A DNA stretch of 64,000 nucleotides, taken from positions 496,001-560,000 of the forward strand of contig NZ_JANIAA010000001.1 in the NCBI RefSeq assembly GCF_024505145.1, read 5' to 3'. The notes below the pieces were generated by a model that did not search any database, had not been told where the DNA came from, and saw nothing but the letters and a program-made list of their open reading frames with translations. Position 1 is the first letter of the stretch, and each line of letters begins with the position of its first letter. Both the position numbers and the translations under genes were made by a program. The DNA comes from Streptomyces rugosispiralis (GTDB taxonomy: Bacteria; Actinomycetota; Actinomycetes; Streptomycetales; Streptomycetaceae). Positions 8,731 through 16,725 of the stretch are shown one piece after another.

Positions 8731-9597
8731 GTGCGCACTGACCAACCCCTGCCGCCGGTCGGCGGACTACGGCCGGATGTCCACACCGGCAAGGTCGCGC
8801 TGGTGACCGGCGGGGGCACCGGCATCGGCCGGGCCACCGCCCTGGACCTGGCCGCCGGCGGCGCGAGCGTCGTGATCTGCGGGCGCCGCCCGGAGCCCCT
8901 GGCGGAGGCCGCCAAGGAGATCGAGGCCCTCGGCGGCTCCTGCGTCACGCTGTCCGCGGACATCCGCGAGGAGAGTCACGTCACCACGGTCGTCGACCGC
9001 GCGCTCGACGCGTTCGGGCGCATCGACGTCCTGGTCAACAACGCGGGCGGACAGTTCTCCGCACCCGCCGAGGAGATCAGCCCCGGCGGCTGGCGGGCCG
9101 TGCACCGGCTCGCCGTCGAGGCCACATGGGCGATGACCCGCGAGGTCGCCCGCCGGGCGATGATTCCGCGGCGCTCGGGCGCGGTGTTCTTCATCGCCTT
9201 CTCCCCGCGCCGCGGCATCCCCGGCTTCGCTCATGCCGCCTCCGCGCGGGCCGCGGTGGAGAACCTGGCGGCCGGGCTCAGCCTGGAGTGGAGCCGGTAC
9301 GGCATACGCACCGTGTGCGTGGCCCCCGGCACCATCGCCACCGGGGGCCTGGACGACCACTACACCCCGGAGGACCGGGAGCGCTGGGAGAGGTCGGTGC
9401 CGCTCGGCAGGCTCGGCCGGCCCGAGGACGTCTCCGGCCTCATCTCCTTCCTCGCCTCCCCCCAGGGCTCGTACATCACCGGCACCACCGTCGTCGTCGA
9501 CGGCGGAGCCGACGCCTGGGGTGCCGGTCACCCCGTACCCGACGTACCCCACCACCTCACCACGCCGGACTCGTCCCCCAATAAGGACAACCCATGA
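8731..9597 (+). CDS. SDR oxidoreductase, trans-2-enoyl-CoA-reductase-like, without YxxxK
   Basis: A 288-residue classical SDR with TGGGTGIGRATAL for cofactor binding and LVNNAGGQF. The usual catalytic YxxxK is missing: the segment reads FAHAASARAAVENLAAGL, then EWSRYGIRTVCVAPG. Peroxisomal trans-2-enoyl-CoA reductases (PECR) have the same pattern (HSGAARAGV...), so this is probably an enoyl-thioester reductase-like or related SDR rather than an alcohol dehydrogenase. A GTG start follows GAGGAGG. Its stop overlaps the ATG of a broken permease gene, and a broken acyl-CoA dehydrogenase gene follows, so it is the only intact enzyme left in this operon. Control is by the divergent TetR. The C-terminus has an unusual Pro/His-rich tail after VVVDGGADAWG. 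Confidence 0.82.
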   Translation: MRTDQPLPPVGGLRPDVHTGKVALVTGGGTGIGRATALDLAAGGASVVICGRRPEPLAEAAKEIEALGGSCVTLSADIREESHVTTVVDRALDAFGRIDVLVNNAGGQFSAPAEEISPGGWRAVHRLAVEATWAMTREVARRAMIPRRSGAVFFIAFSPRRGIPGFAHAASARAAVENLAAGLSLEWSRYGIRTVCVAPGTIATGGLDDHYTPEDRERWERSVPLGRLGRPEDVSGLISFLASPQGSYITGTTVVVDGGADAWGAGHPVPDVPHHLTTPDSSPNKDNP

Positions 9598-10234
9598 GCC
9601 TCTCCGCCACCGAGCGGCGCGTTCCCGGACGCGCGACGGTTTCGGCGTGGCGCTGCTGCTGTTGTCGGTGATTCCGCTGTTCACCATCGGCACCCTCAAC
9701 TTCTACGGCGGCAGCCTCACGTTGCTCTCCAGCATCGACTCGGTGAAGCGGATTCCGCTGACCCTGGGGACCCGCGTCACCACGCTGGTGGTCCTGGGCG
9801 TGGTCTCGACCGGCCTCGCCTTGAGCGCCAACGATGACTTCCTGACCACCTTCGGGGACTTCCTGATCGCCCTCGGCTACCTCTTCACCCCGTGGACGGT
9901 GATCAACCTGATCGACTTCTATGTGGTGCGGCGTGGCCGCTACTCGATCCGCGAGATCTTCAACCCCCATGGCATCTACGGCCGCTGGAACTGGCGCGGG
10001 CTGACCGCCTACGGCGTCGGCTTCGCCTCGATGCTGCCGTTCGCCGTGATCGGCGACGTGGAGGGGCCGCTCGCGCACTGGGTCAAGGGCGCCGATGTCA
10101 CCCTGCTGGTCGGACTCGCCATATCGTCCCTGCTCTACCTGGTGCTGTGCCGCTCGCTCGACATCGACGCCGAGCGCGCCGTCGTCACGTCCGCCGACGC
10201 CGCGTCGGCGTCGGCGTCGGCGGAGGCGGGCTGA
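9594..10234 (+). pseudogene. NCS1 nucleobase:cation symporter, internal deletion and frame change
   Basis: The ATG coupled to the SDR stop opens a normal-looking N-terminus (MSLSATERRVPGRA), but near 9640 the frame runs into a stop after 25 codons. From the same point a second frame encodes the C-terminal half of a purine/cytosine/allantoin permease (NCS1): GTLNFYGGSLTLLSSIDSVK, FTPWTVINLIDFYVVRRG, IFNPHGIYGRWNWRGL, then LLYLVLCRSLDIDAERA. Roughly half of a normal protein of about 500 residues, including the first membrane helices, is gone. The junction lies around GGACGCGCGACGG. It is a deletion remnant, not a functional transporter. Confidence 0.85.
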
Positions 10235-10427
10235 TGGGCTCGGGCATCGCCGAGGTGTGCGCCCGCGCCGGACTCGACGTCCTCGTCGCCGAGTCCGGCA
10301 CGGACACCGCGACCACGGCCCGCATCCGCGCACCCCGCCGCCCCTGCTGCCGCGGATGGTGGAAGCCGGGCTCCTCGGCCGGAAGGCGGGACGCGGATTC
10401 CATACGCGTCCTCACCACGGAGATTGA
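10234..10427 (+). pseudogene. 3-hydroxyacyl-CoA dehydrogenase remnant (internal deletion)
   Basis: The first frame reads LMGSGIAEVCARAGLDVLVAE, the Rossmann start of 3-hydroxybutyryl-CoA dehydrogenases (normally preceded by VGVVGxG). After about 100 bases the sequence jumps, in another frame, to PPLLPRMVEAGLLGRKAGRGF, the end of the same family, and stops at 10427. About 230 residues between the two parts are missing. Like the permease before it, the gene has lost its middle and keeps both ends, in an operon that presumably once handled an acyl-CoA or purine-type substrate. Confidence 0.8.
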
Positions 10428-10429
10428 CC

Positions 10430-10445
10430 CGTGACCTACATCACA
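10430..10445. promoter_or_regulatory. Crp-like palindrome upstream of the first ATP-grasp gene
   Basis: CGTGACCTACATCACA contains GTGA-N6-TCAC, one base short of the TGTGA-N6-TCACA consensus of the Crp/Fnr family. It lies 70 bases before the ATP-grasp ATG. A better match lies upstream of the paralogous gene near 55 kb, which raises confidence that the site matters. Confidence 0.5.
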
Positions 10446-10514
10446 GACCCCGCTTGCGTATTCCCATGAAATGATGTTCAGGGTTTTGGCTGGACGTAAT
10501 CGGGGGAGACGCGA

Positions 10515-11705
10515 ATGCCGACGATGATTGTCATCGGATTCCGGGACGGCCTGGACGAGGCACTGCGACGCCGAGATCTGGAGCCCTTTTATATCGTTCG
10601 GCCCCCGGTGAACCCTCCGGAGGGCCGGGGATTCACGTACGTCACCGACATGGAGAATGCCCAGGAAATATTGCGGGCGGTGCTTTCCGCGCGACTCGAC
10701 GATATCGCCGGAGTACTGACCGTCCATGAGATGGGTGTATTCGGAGCGGCCTACCTTCGACAGCAGCTCAGCCTCCCCGGCAATACGGATTCAAAGACCA
10801 CACTGTATTTCCGGGACAAGTACCTGCAGAAGAGCAAGCTGCCGCCCGACGTCAGACGAGCGCGCTGCCGATATGTCTCCGCGGGCACGTCGTTCAAGGA
10901 TCTCGCCGACGATCTGGGAGAGGTCTTCGTGGTCAAACCGGCCACCGGAGCCGGTGCCCTCCGTACGGCCATCGTCCGGTCCCCGGAAGAGTACGAACGA
11001 GCCTTGACCCTGTTCACGGGGGAGTCGGACGTCGAGGTCGTCGCCGAGTCCTTCATCGACGCGCCGGAGGTCTACCTGGACGGCATCTGGCAGCACGGCC
11101 ATCTGCGGTGGTCGTCCATGAGCCGCAACCACACCTCACCGCTGAGTGCCGTCCAAGGCGGTGTCCTGGCCGCCCACATCCTGGACAGAAGGCGCTGTCC
11201 GACGCTGTTCCAGCAAGCAGAGACACTCGCCGGGCAGGCACTCACAAGCCTCGACGCACCCGATTGCGTATTCCATCTGGAAGCATTCACGGAAGACGCG
11301 GGGCCGACGTTCGGCGAGTGCGCCATCCGCCTCCCGGGTGCGCTCTCCCCCCAGGTCAACAAGCTGACATTCGGCGTCGACCTCTTCGACGCCGAGATCA
11401 GTCTCGCACTCGGGGAAGAGCTGACCGAGCCGCTCAACACCGGTGACCCGGATCGCTTCTACGGGTACATCCTGCTACGCCGCCCGAAGAGCGGAAGTCT
11501 CACTCAACAGGATTTCGAGCGCGACTTCCGTTTCGACGAGCTCCAGTATTCCTCGTCGCCTGACACGCCGGTCGGTCCCTACGGTCGCGTGGGGCAGGCC
11601 GTCGTATCCGACCAGGATGAGCTGAAACTGCACCAGACCATCGAGGAGATCATGCGGTTCAACGAGGCCGGTGGCGGATACTCGCAGTCCCGGGGTGAAT
11701 CATGA
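10515..11705 (+). CDS. ATP-grasp ligase (paralogue 1)
   Basis: A 396-residue ATP-grasp enzyme. These ligases join a carboxylate, activated as acyl phosphate, to an amine or other nucleophile. Visible parts are the nucleotide-binding VFVVKPATGAGALRT, the hinge VVAESFIDAPEVYLDG, the strand CVFHLEAFTED, and the metal-binding FGECAIRLPGALSPQVN. The unusual N-terminus MPTMIVIGFRDGLDEAL is a preATP-grasp domain that could bind the carboxylate. It is followed without gap by a small membrane protein (ATGA overlap). A gene about 70% identical by eye lies on the opposite strand at 53.7-54.9 kb inside a biosynthetic locus, with matching leader DNA, so the two probably make related amide bonds or serve one pathway. 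Start and spacing GGGGGAGACGCGA-ATG are clear. The substrate is unknown. Confidence 0.85.
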   Translation: MPTMIVIGFRDGLDEALRRRDLEPFYIVRPPVNPPEGRGFTYVTDMENAQEILRAVLSARLDDIAGVLTVHEMGVFGAAYLRQQLSLPGNTDSKTTLYFRDKYLQKSKLPPDVRRARCRYVSAGTSFKDLADDLGEVFVVKPATGAGALRTAIVRSPEEYERALTLFTGESDVEVVAESFIDAPEVYLDGIWQHGHLRWSSMSRNHTSPLSAVQGGVLAAHILDRRRCPTLFQQAETLAGQALTSLDAPDCVFHLEAFTEDAGPTFGECAIRLPGALSPQVNKLTFGVDLFDAEISLALGEELTEPLNTGDPDRFYGYILLRRPKSGSLTQQDFERDFRFDELQYSSSPDTPVGPYGRVGQAVVSDQDELKLHQTIEEIMRFNEAGGGYSQSRGES

Positions 11706-12181
11706 TCGTGGGTCTCGGCATCTCCGCGTTGTGCGCCTTCGGCGCGCTGATCGCCCTTGTCGGCGTCATCGCGATGGCGCTCCCGGGCCGGCCCCAGCCG
11801 TGGCCGGTGCATCTGATGCGGCGTGGCGCATCGCTGGCCGCCGCTGCCGCGGCGTCCATCTATATTCTGGGGCTCTTCGCCGTTCTCACGTCCGAGCATG
11901 AGTTCAACAACGGCGCCAGCTCAGTGCCGGCTCCGGCATGCCGTGAGGGCTTCGACCCGGGCGTCGTCCAGCACCTCTCCCATCACCGGTCGTCCTACCT
12001 GCCGCTTCGTTTCGACTGCGTCCTCGACGACGGCACCTTCTACTCCAGCGACCCCCGTTACGCATCGATGAACTGGATGGCCCTGCTCCTCGCGCTGTCC
12101 GGTGCGTCGCTCGCCATCGGCGCGGGCTACGTGACCGAACTCCGTGCCCGGAAGCACGCGCGTTGCCGCCAAAAGCGTTGA
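11702..12181 (+). CDS. Small integral membrane protein coupled to the ATP-grasp ligase
   Basis: A 159-residue protein that I do not recognise. It has three hydrophobic helices: about residues 1-27 (IVGLGISALCAFGALIALVG), 43-63 (ASLAAAAAASIYILGLFAVL) and 122-145 (MNWMALLLALSGASLAIGAG). Between helices two and three lies a soluble loop with two Cys (PACREGF and RFDCVLDDG), probably outside the membrane where they could form a disulfide, and the C-terminus is basic (RARKHARCRQKR). The ATG overlaps the ligase stop. A role in export, anchoring or immunity for the ligase product is a guess from context. Confidence 0.7.
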   Translation: MIVGLGISALCAFGALIALVGVIAMALPGRPQPWPVHLMRRGASLAAAAAASIYILGLFAVLTSEHEFNNGASSVPAPACREGFDPGVVQHLSHHRSSYLPLRFDCVLDDGTFYSSDPRYASMNWMALLLALSGASLAIGAGYVTELRARKHARCRQKR

Positions 12182-12229
12182 CGCTTCGCGTGCGGCATGT
12201 CCCGCGATGCATCAGCGGTCCCGGGCGCC

Positions 12230-12763
12230 TCACTCGCCGGTCTGGCCGTCGATCAGCTCACGCGCGATGTCGAGGTGACCGACGTGGCGGGCGTACTCCT
12301 GGAGGATGTGGAAGAGGATCCGCCCGAGCGAGGGCGCTTGTCCGGGCGTCCTGAAGCGGCCCCCGAGGCGTGCCTTGTCGCTCAACACGGCGGCTGCCGT
12401 GAGGGAGTTCGCGGCGGTCACCTCCGCTTGGTAGGCGGCGATGACCCGCGCGGTAGAGGTGCCGGCGGCGACCGCCCACTCCTCGGCGTCTCCGCCGGGT
12501 GGATAGGCGACGACGTCCTGGGCCGCGAATCCCCATCGCATCCAGCGGCGTTCGACCCAGCCGAGATGCTGGACCAGTCCGAGCGGCGACCAGCCGAGTG
12601 GTTCGACGGGCGTGCGGAGCTGGTCGTCGGTGAGTCCGGCGAGCTTTCGCATCAGGGCCTCTCGGTACCACTCCAGGTAGCCGAGGAGCAGTTCACTGGC
12701 GTCGGATATGTCGACGGCCGGGCCGTCGAGGAGCGCGGGGGCCGGTTCCGGAGGTTGCTGCAT
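12230..12763 (-). CDS. DinB-like/DUF664 protein
   Basis: A 177-residue four-helix protein of the DinB superfamily. Characteristic pieces are WYREALMRKLAGLTDDQLRTP, the metal-ligand His in LGLVQHLGWVERRW, and HILQEYARHVGHLDIAREL with two further His residues, giving the usual three-His site. Members are putative metal-dependent, often thiol-S-transferase-like enzymes (mycothiol or bacillithiol linked); the substrate is unknown. The start chosen is the ATG at 12763. It converges with the membrane protein gene and is divergent from the serine hydrolase. Confidence 0.8.
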   Translation of the reverse strand: MQQPPEPAPALLDGPAVDISDASELLLGYLEWYREALMRKLAGLTDDQLRTPVEPLGWSPLGLVQHLGWVERRWMRWGFAAQDVVAYPPGGDAEEWAVAAGTSTARVIAAYQAEVTAANSLTAAAVLSDKARLGGRFRTPGQAPSLGRILFHILQEYARHVGHLDIARELIDGQTGE

Positions 12764-12927
12764 GCCGCGAACGTAGCGCGGGCACGGAGTCGGTCGCACG
12801 GCCCTGCCGTCAACCGCCACGGCGGCCCGTGGGGCTGGTCCGGGAAGGGCACTGTGGAAAACCCGACGCCGAGCCCTCGGGTTGGCCGGATGGCTGGCCC
12901 GGCACACCCATTCCTAGGCTCGGAAGC

Positions 12928-14103
12928 ATGTCGATGACCCGTCGCAGGACCACCTGCCGGACAGCAACCGTCGTCGCTGCCGCGTCCCTCGTCGCACTCG
13001 GACCGGCAGGGCCCGTCACCGCGGCCGCCGCCCACCCCTCCCAACTCCAGCGGGACGCCGACGCACTTCATGACGATGGCGTCACGGGGGTGTCGGTCAC
13101 CCTGGAAACGCCCGAGGGAGTGCGAACGGCCCGCAGCGGGGTCGGTGACCTCAGCACCGGACGGCCGGTGCCCCGGAACGGCTATATGAGGATCGGCAGC
13201 ACCACGAAGACGTTTGTGGCGACCGTGCTGCTCCAACTCGTCGGCGAAGGACGGCTGTCGCTGGACGACACGGTGGACAGCCGGCTGCCGGGCGTCGTAC
13301 ACGGCCAAGGCAACGACGGACGCCGGATCACCGTGCGCCAACTGCTCCAGCACACCAGCGGGCTGCCCGACTACATCGGTGATGTCGTGCCGGACCTCAG
13401 CGCCGCCGGATATCGCAAGAATCGCTGGACCACCTATACCTCCGAGGAACGCGTCGCCTTCGCCATGCGGCACCCGCCGTCCTTCGAACCCGGCACCGGC
13501 TGGAAGTACTCCAACACCAATTACCTCCTCGTGGGCATGATGATCAAAGCGGTCACGGGCCATTCCTGGGCGCAGGAGGTTCAGGACAGGATCGTGCGTC
13601 CCTTGCGGCTCACGCACACGTTCGCCCCCGGCGACTGGCCACTCCTGCCCGGCCCCCACGCCCGCGACTACCAGCAGTTCGAGCCGGGCGGCGCCATGAC
13701 CGACACCACCATCGCCTACCTGCCCTTCGACGGTGACGCCGACGGGTCGGTGATCAGCACGGCGAAGGACGTCAACAGGTTCTTCACCGCGCTGGTGGGA
13801 GGTGAGCTTCTGGCCCCCGCGCAGCTGGCCGAGATGCGGCACACGGCCGAAGTGCCCCCCGGGCACGGTTCGCCGCCGGGCACGCGCTATGGCCTCGGCC
13901 TCGAGTGGACCCCGCTGTCCTGTGGCGGCGGGTACTGGGGACACAGCGGCAATGGATTCGGCTCCACGGCGTGGCCCGCCTCCGACGGGCGAAGCGCCAT
14001 CACCGTCTCCTTGCACAGCCGACCGGGCGATGAGGACACCGAAAGGCGACAGCTCCGGGATGTCGCCGACCTCGTCGACCACGCTCTGTGCTCCTCGGAG
14101 TAG
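12928..14103 (+). CDS. Secreted serine hydrolase, beta-lactamase/D-Ala-D-Ala carboxypeptidase family
   Basis: A 391-residue class C beta-lactamase-fold protein. The N-terminus has Arg residues (MTRRRTTCR) and a hydrophobic core (VVAAASLVALGPAGPV) ending near AAAAHP, a secretion signal. Catalytic motifs are the SxxK box GSTTKTF, the YxN box YSNTNY and the third box GHSGNG, so it is likely active as a DD-peptidase or esterase at the cell wall. Many Streptomyces carry several paralogues. A possible -10 element TAGGCT (12916-12921) sits seven bases from the ATG and no strong ribosome binding site is present, which suggests a leaderless message. ATG at 12934 is an alternative start. Confidence 0.88.
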   Translation: MSMTRRRTTCRTATVVAAASLVALGPAGPVTAAAAHPSQLQRDADALHDDGVTGVSVTLETPEGVRTARSGVGDLSTGRPVPRNGYMRIGSTTKTFVATVLLQLVGEGRLSLDDTVDSRLPGVVHGQGNDGRRITVRQLLQHTSGLPDYIGDVVPDLSAAGYRKNRWTTYTSEERVAFAMRHPPSFEPGTGWKYSNTNYLLVGMMIKAVTGHSWAQEVQDRIVRPLRLTHTFAPGDWPLLPGPHARDYQQFEPGGAMTDTTIAYLPFDGDADGSVISTAKDVNRFFTALVGGELLAPAQLAEMRHTAEVPPGHGSPPGTRYGLGLEWTPLSCGGGYWGHSGNGFGSTAWPASDGRSAITVSLHSRPGDEDTERRQLRDVADLVDHALCSSE

Positions 14104-14246
14104 GCGTCGGCCATTCATCGTGGGCGACGGCGTGCGTTCGCTGTCGGACCTCTCTGGAAACATCAGGGGCGTTCCGACACCGGGCGAAGGGCCAACAGCC
14201 CGGTGTCGGTGTGGGTACGCACCACCACTTCCGGAGGGGACGACGA

Positions 14247-15647
14247 ATGTCGACCGACATGTACGGCGTACGGGTTCTTGCCGTGGAACCGGATGAGCTC
14301 CGCGCCAGGCTGAAGGTGTTCGTCGTCTACTACGACGTCGGCTCGCGCACCCATATCCCGCTGCCGGACGAGGAGCCCAACACCTTCCTGCACTTCCTCT
14401 GGGAGGCGGCGTCCGGCTATCTCGGCGACGGCGACGACCGCACGGGCCCGCTCGGGCGCGCCATGAGCACCAGCCAGCTCCTCGACTACGAATGGGCCGA
14501 TACCAACGCCCGCCGGTTCATCTCCCGGGTCGAGCGGGTGCGGATCCGCAACCACCCGCTCACCGACGACCAGTGGGAGGACATGCACGACGTCTACTAC
14601 GAGCGCGACGGGGCCTGGAAGGACGAGGATCTGCTGGTCCAGGCCGAGTACGAGATCCGGGTCACCGACCGCAAGTGGCTGGAGCCGCTGAGCGTGGGCG
14701 ACGGCTGGGGCTCGGCGGCCTTTCCGCTCAACGGCGACAGCTGGACGGCCGAGGACTCCCCGCACATCCCCGATCTGGCCCAACCGGCCGTCACCCTGCT
14801 GCCGTTCGAGACCGGGACCGGCAGTGTCGAGTACGACCACGTGAACGGGATGGACTTCTCCGACGACGGCGAGTACCTGGCCGTGTGCAGCGATCAGGGG
14901 CGGGTGTGGGTCTACGACACCGCCGAGTGGAGCGAGGTGGTGCACACCCACGCCGGCGACTGGATCGTGCCGCTGATGATGTGGGTGCCGGGCGGCCACG
15001 TCCTCGTGGTCAAGGGCTACAGCACCGTCGGCGAACCGGAGGAGCGGAAGCAGTGGGCCTACGACGTCGACCGGCGTGCGGAGGTCGAGGCCCCCTTTCA
15101 GCTCGGGCATCGGCGCTCACGCGACGGCGCGCACCGCATCACCCCGAACGGTGCCCGCGAGGGCGGTTTCGACCTGCACGGCGACGAGCGTGAGCCCTTC
15201 CACCGCGTCTCCCACGCCGGTGAGTGGGATCCGATCCAGTGCACGGCCTTCTCCGGCGACTCGTCGCGGCTCTTCCTCGGCGCGCAGCAGAACCTCTATG
15301 TCGTCGACACGACGACGGGCGAAGTGATCGACAAGGTCCACGACGCCTCGGAGCGGCTGTTCACCCTCGCTTCGAACGAGGACGGCGGCTATCTGGCCGT
15401 CGGCAGCTTCAGCCGCAAGCTGAGCTATCTGGAGTTCCGCGAGCGGCGCCCGCACGAACTGTGCGTCTGGCGGATGGCCGACAAGAAGATCATCCTTGGC
15501 CGCCAGCTGCGCACCTACGTCGACGCCCTCAGCTGGTCCCCGGACAACCGCTGGCTCGCCGCCGCCCTGGAACCCCTCTCCGACCAGGGCTTCCACCGCG
15601 GCAAGGCCGAGTTGGCCGTCTTCCCGATGGGCCCGGTCGACGACTGA
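14247..15647 (+). CDS. Beta-propeller (WD40-like) protein
   Basis: A 466-residue acidic soluble protein. The first 200 residues hold an unrecognised alpha/beta domain with many Trp and Asp/Glu, including YYDVGSRTHIPLPDEEPN. From about residue 205 the sequence repeats a blade pattern: NGMDFSDDGEYLAVCSDQGRVWVYD, QCTAFSGDSSRLFLGAQQNLYVVD, LASNEDGGYLAVGSF and ALSWSPDNRWLAAALE, typical of WD40 or quinoprotein propellers. It probably acts as a binding scaffold rather than an enzyme. GGAGGGGA precedes the ATG. No signal peptide is seen and neighbours give no clue. Confidence 0.75.
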   Translation: MSTDMYGVRVLAVEPDELRARLKVFVVYYDVGSRTHIPLPDEEPNTFLHFLWEAASGYLGDGDDRTGPLGRAMSTSQLLDYEWADTNARRFISRVERVRIRNHPLTDDQWEDMHDVYYERDGAWKDEDLLVQAEYEIRVTDRKWLEPLSVGDGWGSAAFPLNGDSWTAEDSPHIPDLAQPAVTLLPFETGTGSVEYDHVNGMDFSDDGEYLAVCSDQGRVWVYDTAEWSEVVHTHAGDWIVPLMMWVPGGHVLVVKGYSTVGEPEERKQWAYDVDRRAEVEAPFQLGHRRSRDGAHRITPNGAREGGFDLHGDEREPFHRVSHAGEWDPIQCTAFSGDSSRLFLGAQQNLYVVDTTTGEVIDKVHDASERLFTLASNEDGGYLAVGSFSRKLSYLEFRERRPHELCVWRMADKKIILGRQLRTYVDALSWSPDNRWLAAALEPLSDQGFHRGKAELAVFPMGPVDD

Positions 15648-15868
15648 GAGACCCGGGGCGATCAGCCAGTACCCGCGCCCGTAGCCGGCGATGACGGCCC
15701 CGGCCACGGCGGCCCGCTCCGGCGTAGAACGCCCGGCAGCCGTCATCGGACAGGACCTGCTGGTCAGCCACCTCATGTACCCGGGCTCAGGTAGCCTGAC
15801 CACAAACCGGATCAACTTACCTGTCCCAACGGGGCAAGCCCGTTGCCGTCAACGTGAAGGTAACACTG

Positions 15869-16642
15869 ATGTTGGACTACGGCCTTGACATGTCCGGCGT
15901 GGAGCACGACCTCGCTCTGCCCGACTTGGTGGCTGAAGGCGACGAGCTGGACGCCCTGGTATCAGCGCGGACCGACTGGTCCACGCCTACGCCGGCAGCG
16001 GGATGGACGATCGCCCACCAGATCGCTCATCTTGCCTCAGCCGATGCGAACGTCCTCATCGCCATACGGACCCCGGACGCGTTCGACGCGGTGCTGAAGC
16101 AGGCAGAAGCCGCAGGCAGCCAATACGCCGACCTCGACGCCGCCGAGGGAGCAGCCACACCGCGATCAGCACTGCTGGAACAGTGGCGCGCCGGCCGAAC
16201 CGAGGTGGCAGCGGCGCTACATGACATTCCACTGGACCATGGGTTTCCGTGGTACGGCTCGCAGCTGACCGCGGCGCTCATGGTGCCGCTTCGACTGATG
16301 GAAACGTGGGCTCACGGGCAGGACGTTTTCGATGCGCTGGGTGTCTCACGCCGTCCCACGGGTCGGCTCCAGCATGTGGCCGCGTTGGGAGTGATAGGAC
16401 GAGAGTTGTCGTTCCACGCTGCCCAGTTGCCTGTTCCGGCGGAGCCGTTCCGCGTCGAGCTGACCGGTCCCGACGGCCAAACCTGGGCATGGGGCCCGGA
16501 GGATGCCGGGCAGCGGGTTCAGGGCAGTGCCCTCGACTTCTGCCTTCGAGTCACCCAACGCAGGTCCCGAGCCGAAACTGGGCTCACGGCGGACGGCAAG
16601 GATGCGCGGAAGTGGCTTGATATTGCCCGCGTTTTCCTCTGA
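15869..16642 (+). CDS. Maleylpyruvate-isomerase-like (TIGR03084-type) metal-binding protein
   Basis: A 257-residue protein of the DinB-like maleylpyruvate isomerase superfamily. The N-terminal helix bundle has GWTIAHQIAHLASADANVL, with the first metal-ligand His, LRLMETWAHGQDVFDALG with the second, and SFHAAQLPVPAEPF, which opens the small C-terminal domain. Members use mycothiol or a metal for isomerisation or transfer; the substrate is unknown. GAAGG at 15856-15860 sits eight bases before the ATG, which decides the start; a GTG at 15854 is less likely. It precedes the ornithine-cyclodeaminase-like gene by 83 bases. Confidence 0.78.
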   Translation: MLDYGLDMSGVEHDLALPDLVAEGDELDALVSARTDWSTPTPAAGWTIAHQIAHLASADANVLIAIRTPDAFDAVLKQAEAAGSQYADLDAAEGAATPRSALLEQWRAGRTEVAAALHDIPLDHGFPWYGSQLTAALMVPLRLMETWAHGQDVFDALGVSRRPTGRLQHVAALGVIGRELSFHAAQLPVPAEPFRVELTGPDGQTWAWGPEDAGQRVQGSALDFCLRVTQRRSRAETGLTADGKDARKWLDIARVFL

Positions 16643-16725
16643 ATCGGCCAGAGCCGACGGCTCCCCGTCCATTCCGCGCAATTCTTCCTCGATCCGGAGG
16701 ATCCGTTCCCGGAGGGCTTCTACCT

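Noticed and set aside
9892..10434. A 180-codon gene over the two pseudogenes
   Set aside because: Only its middle part matches a family, and that is the start of the truncated dehydrogenase.
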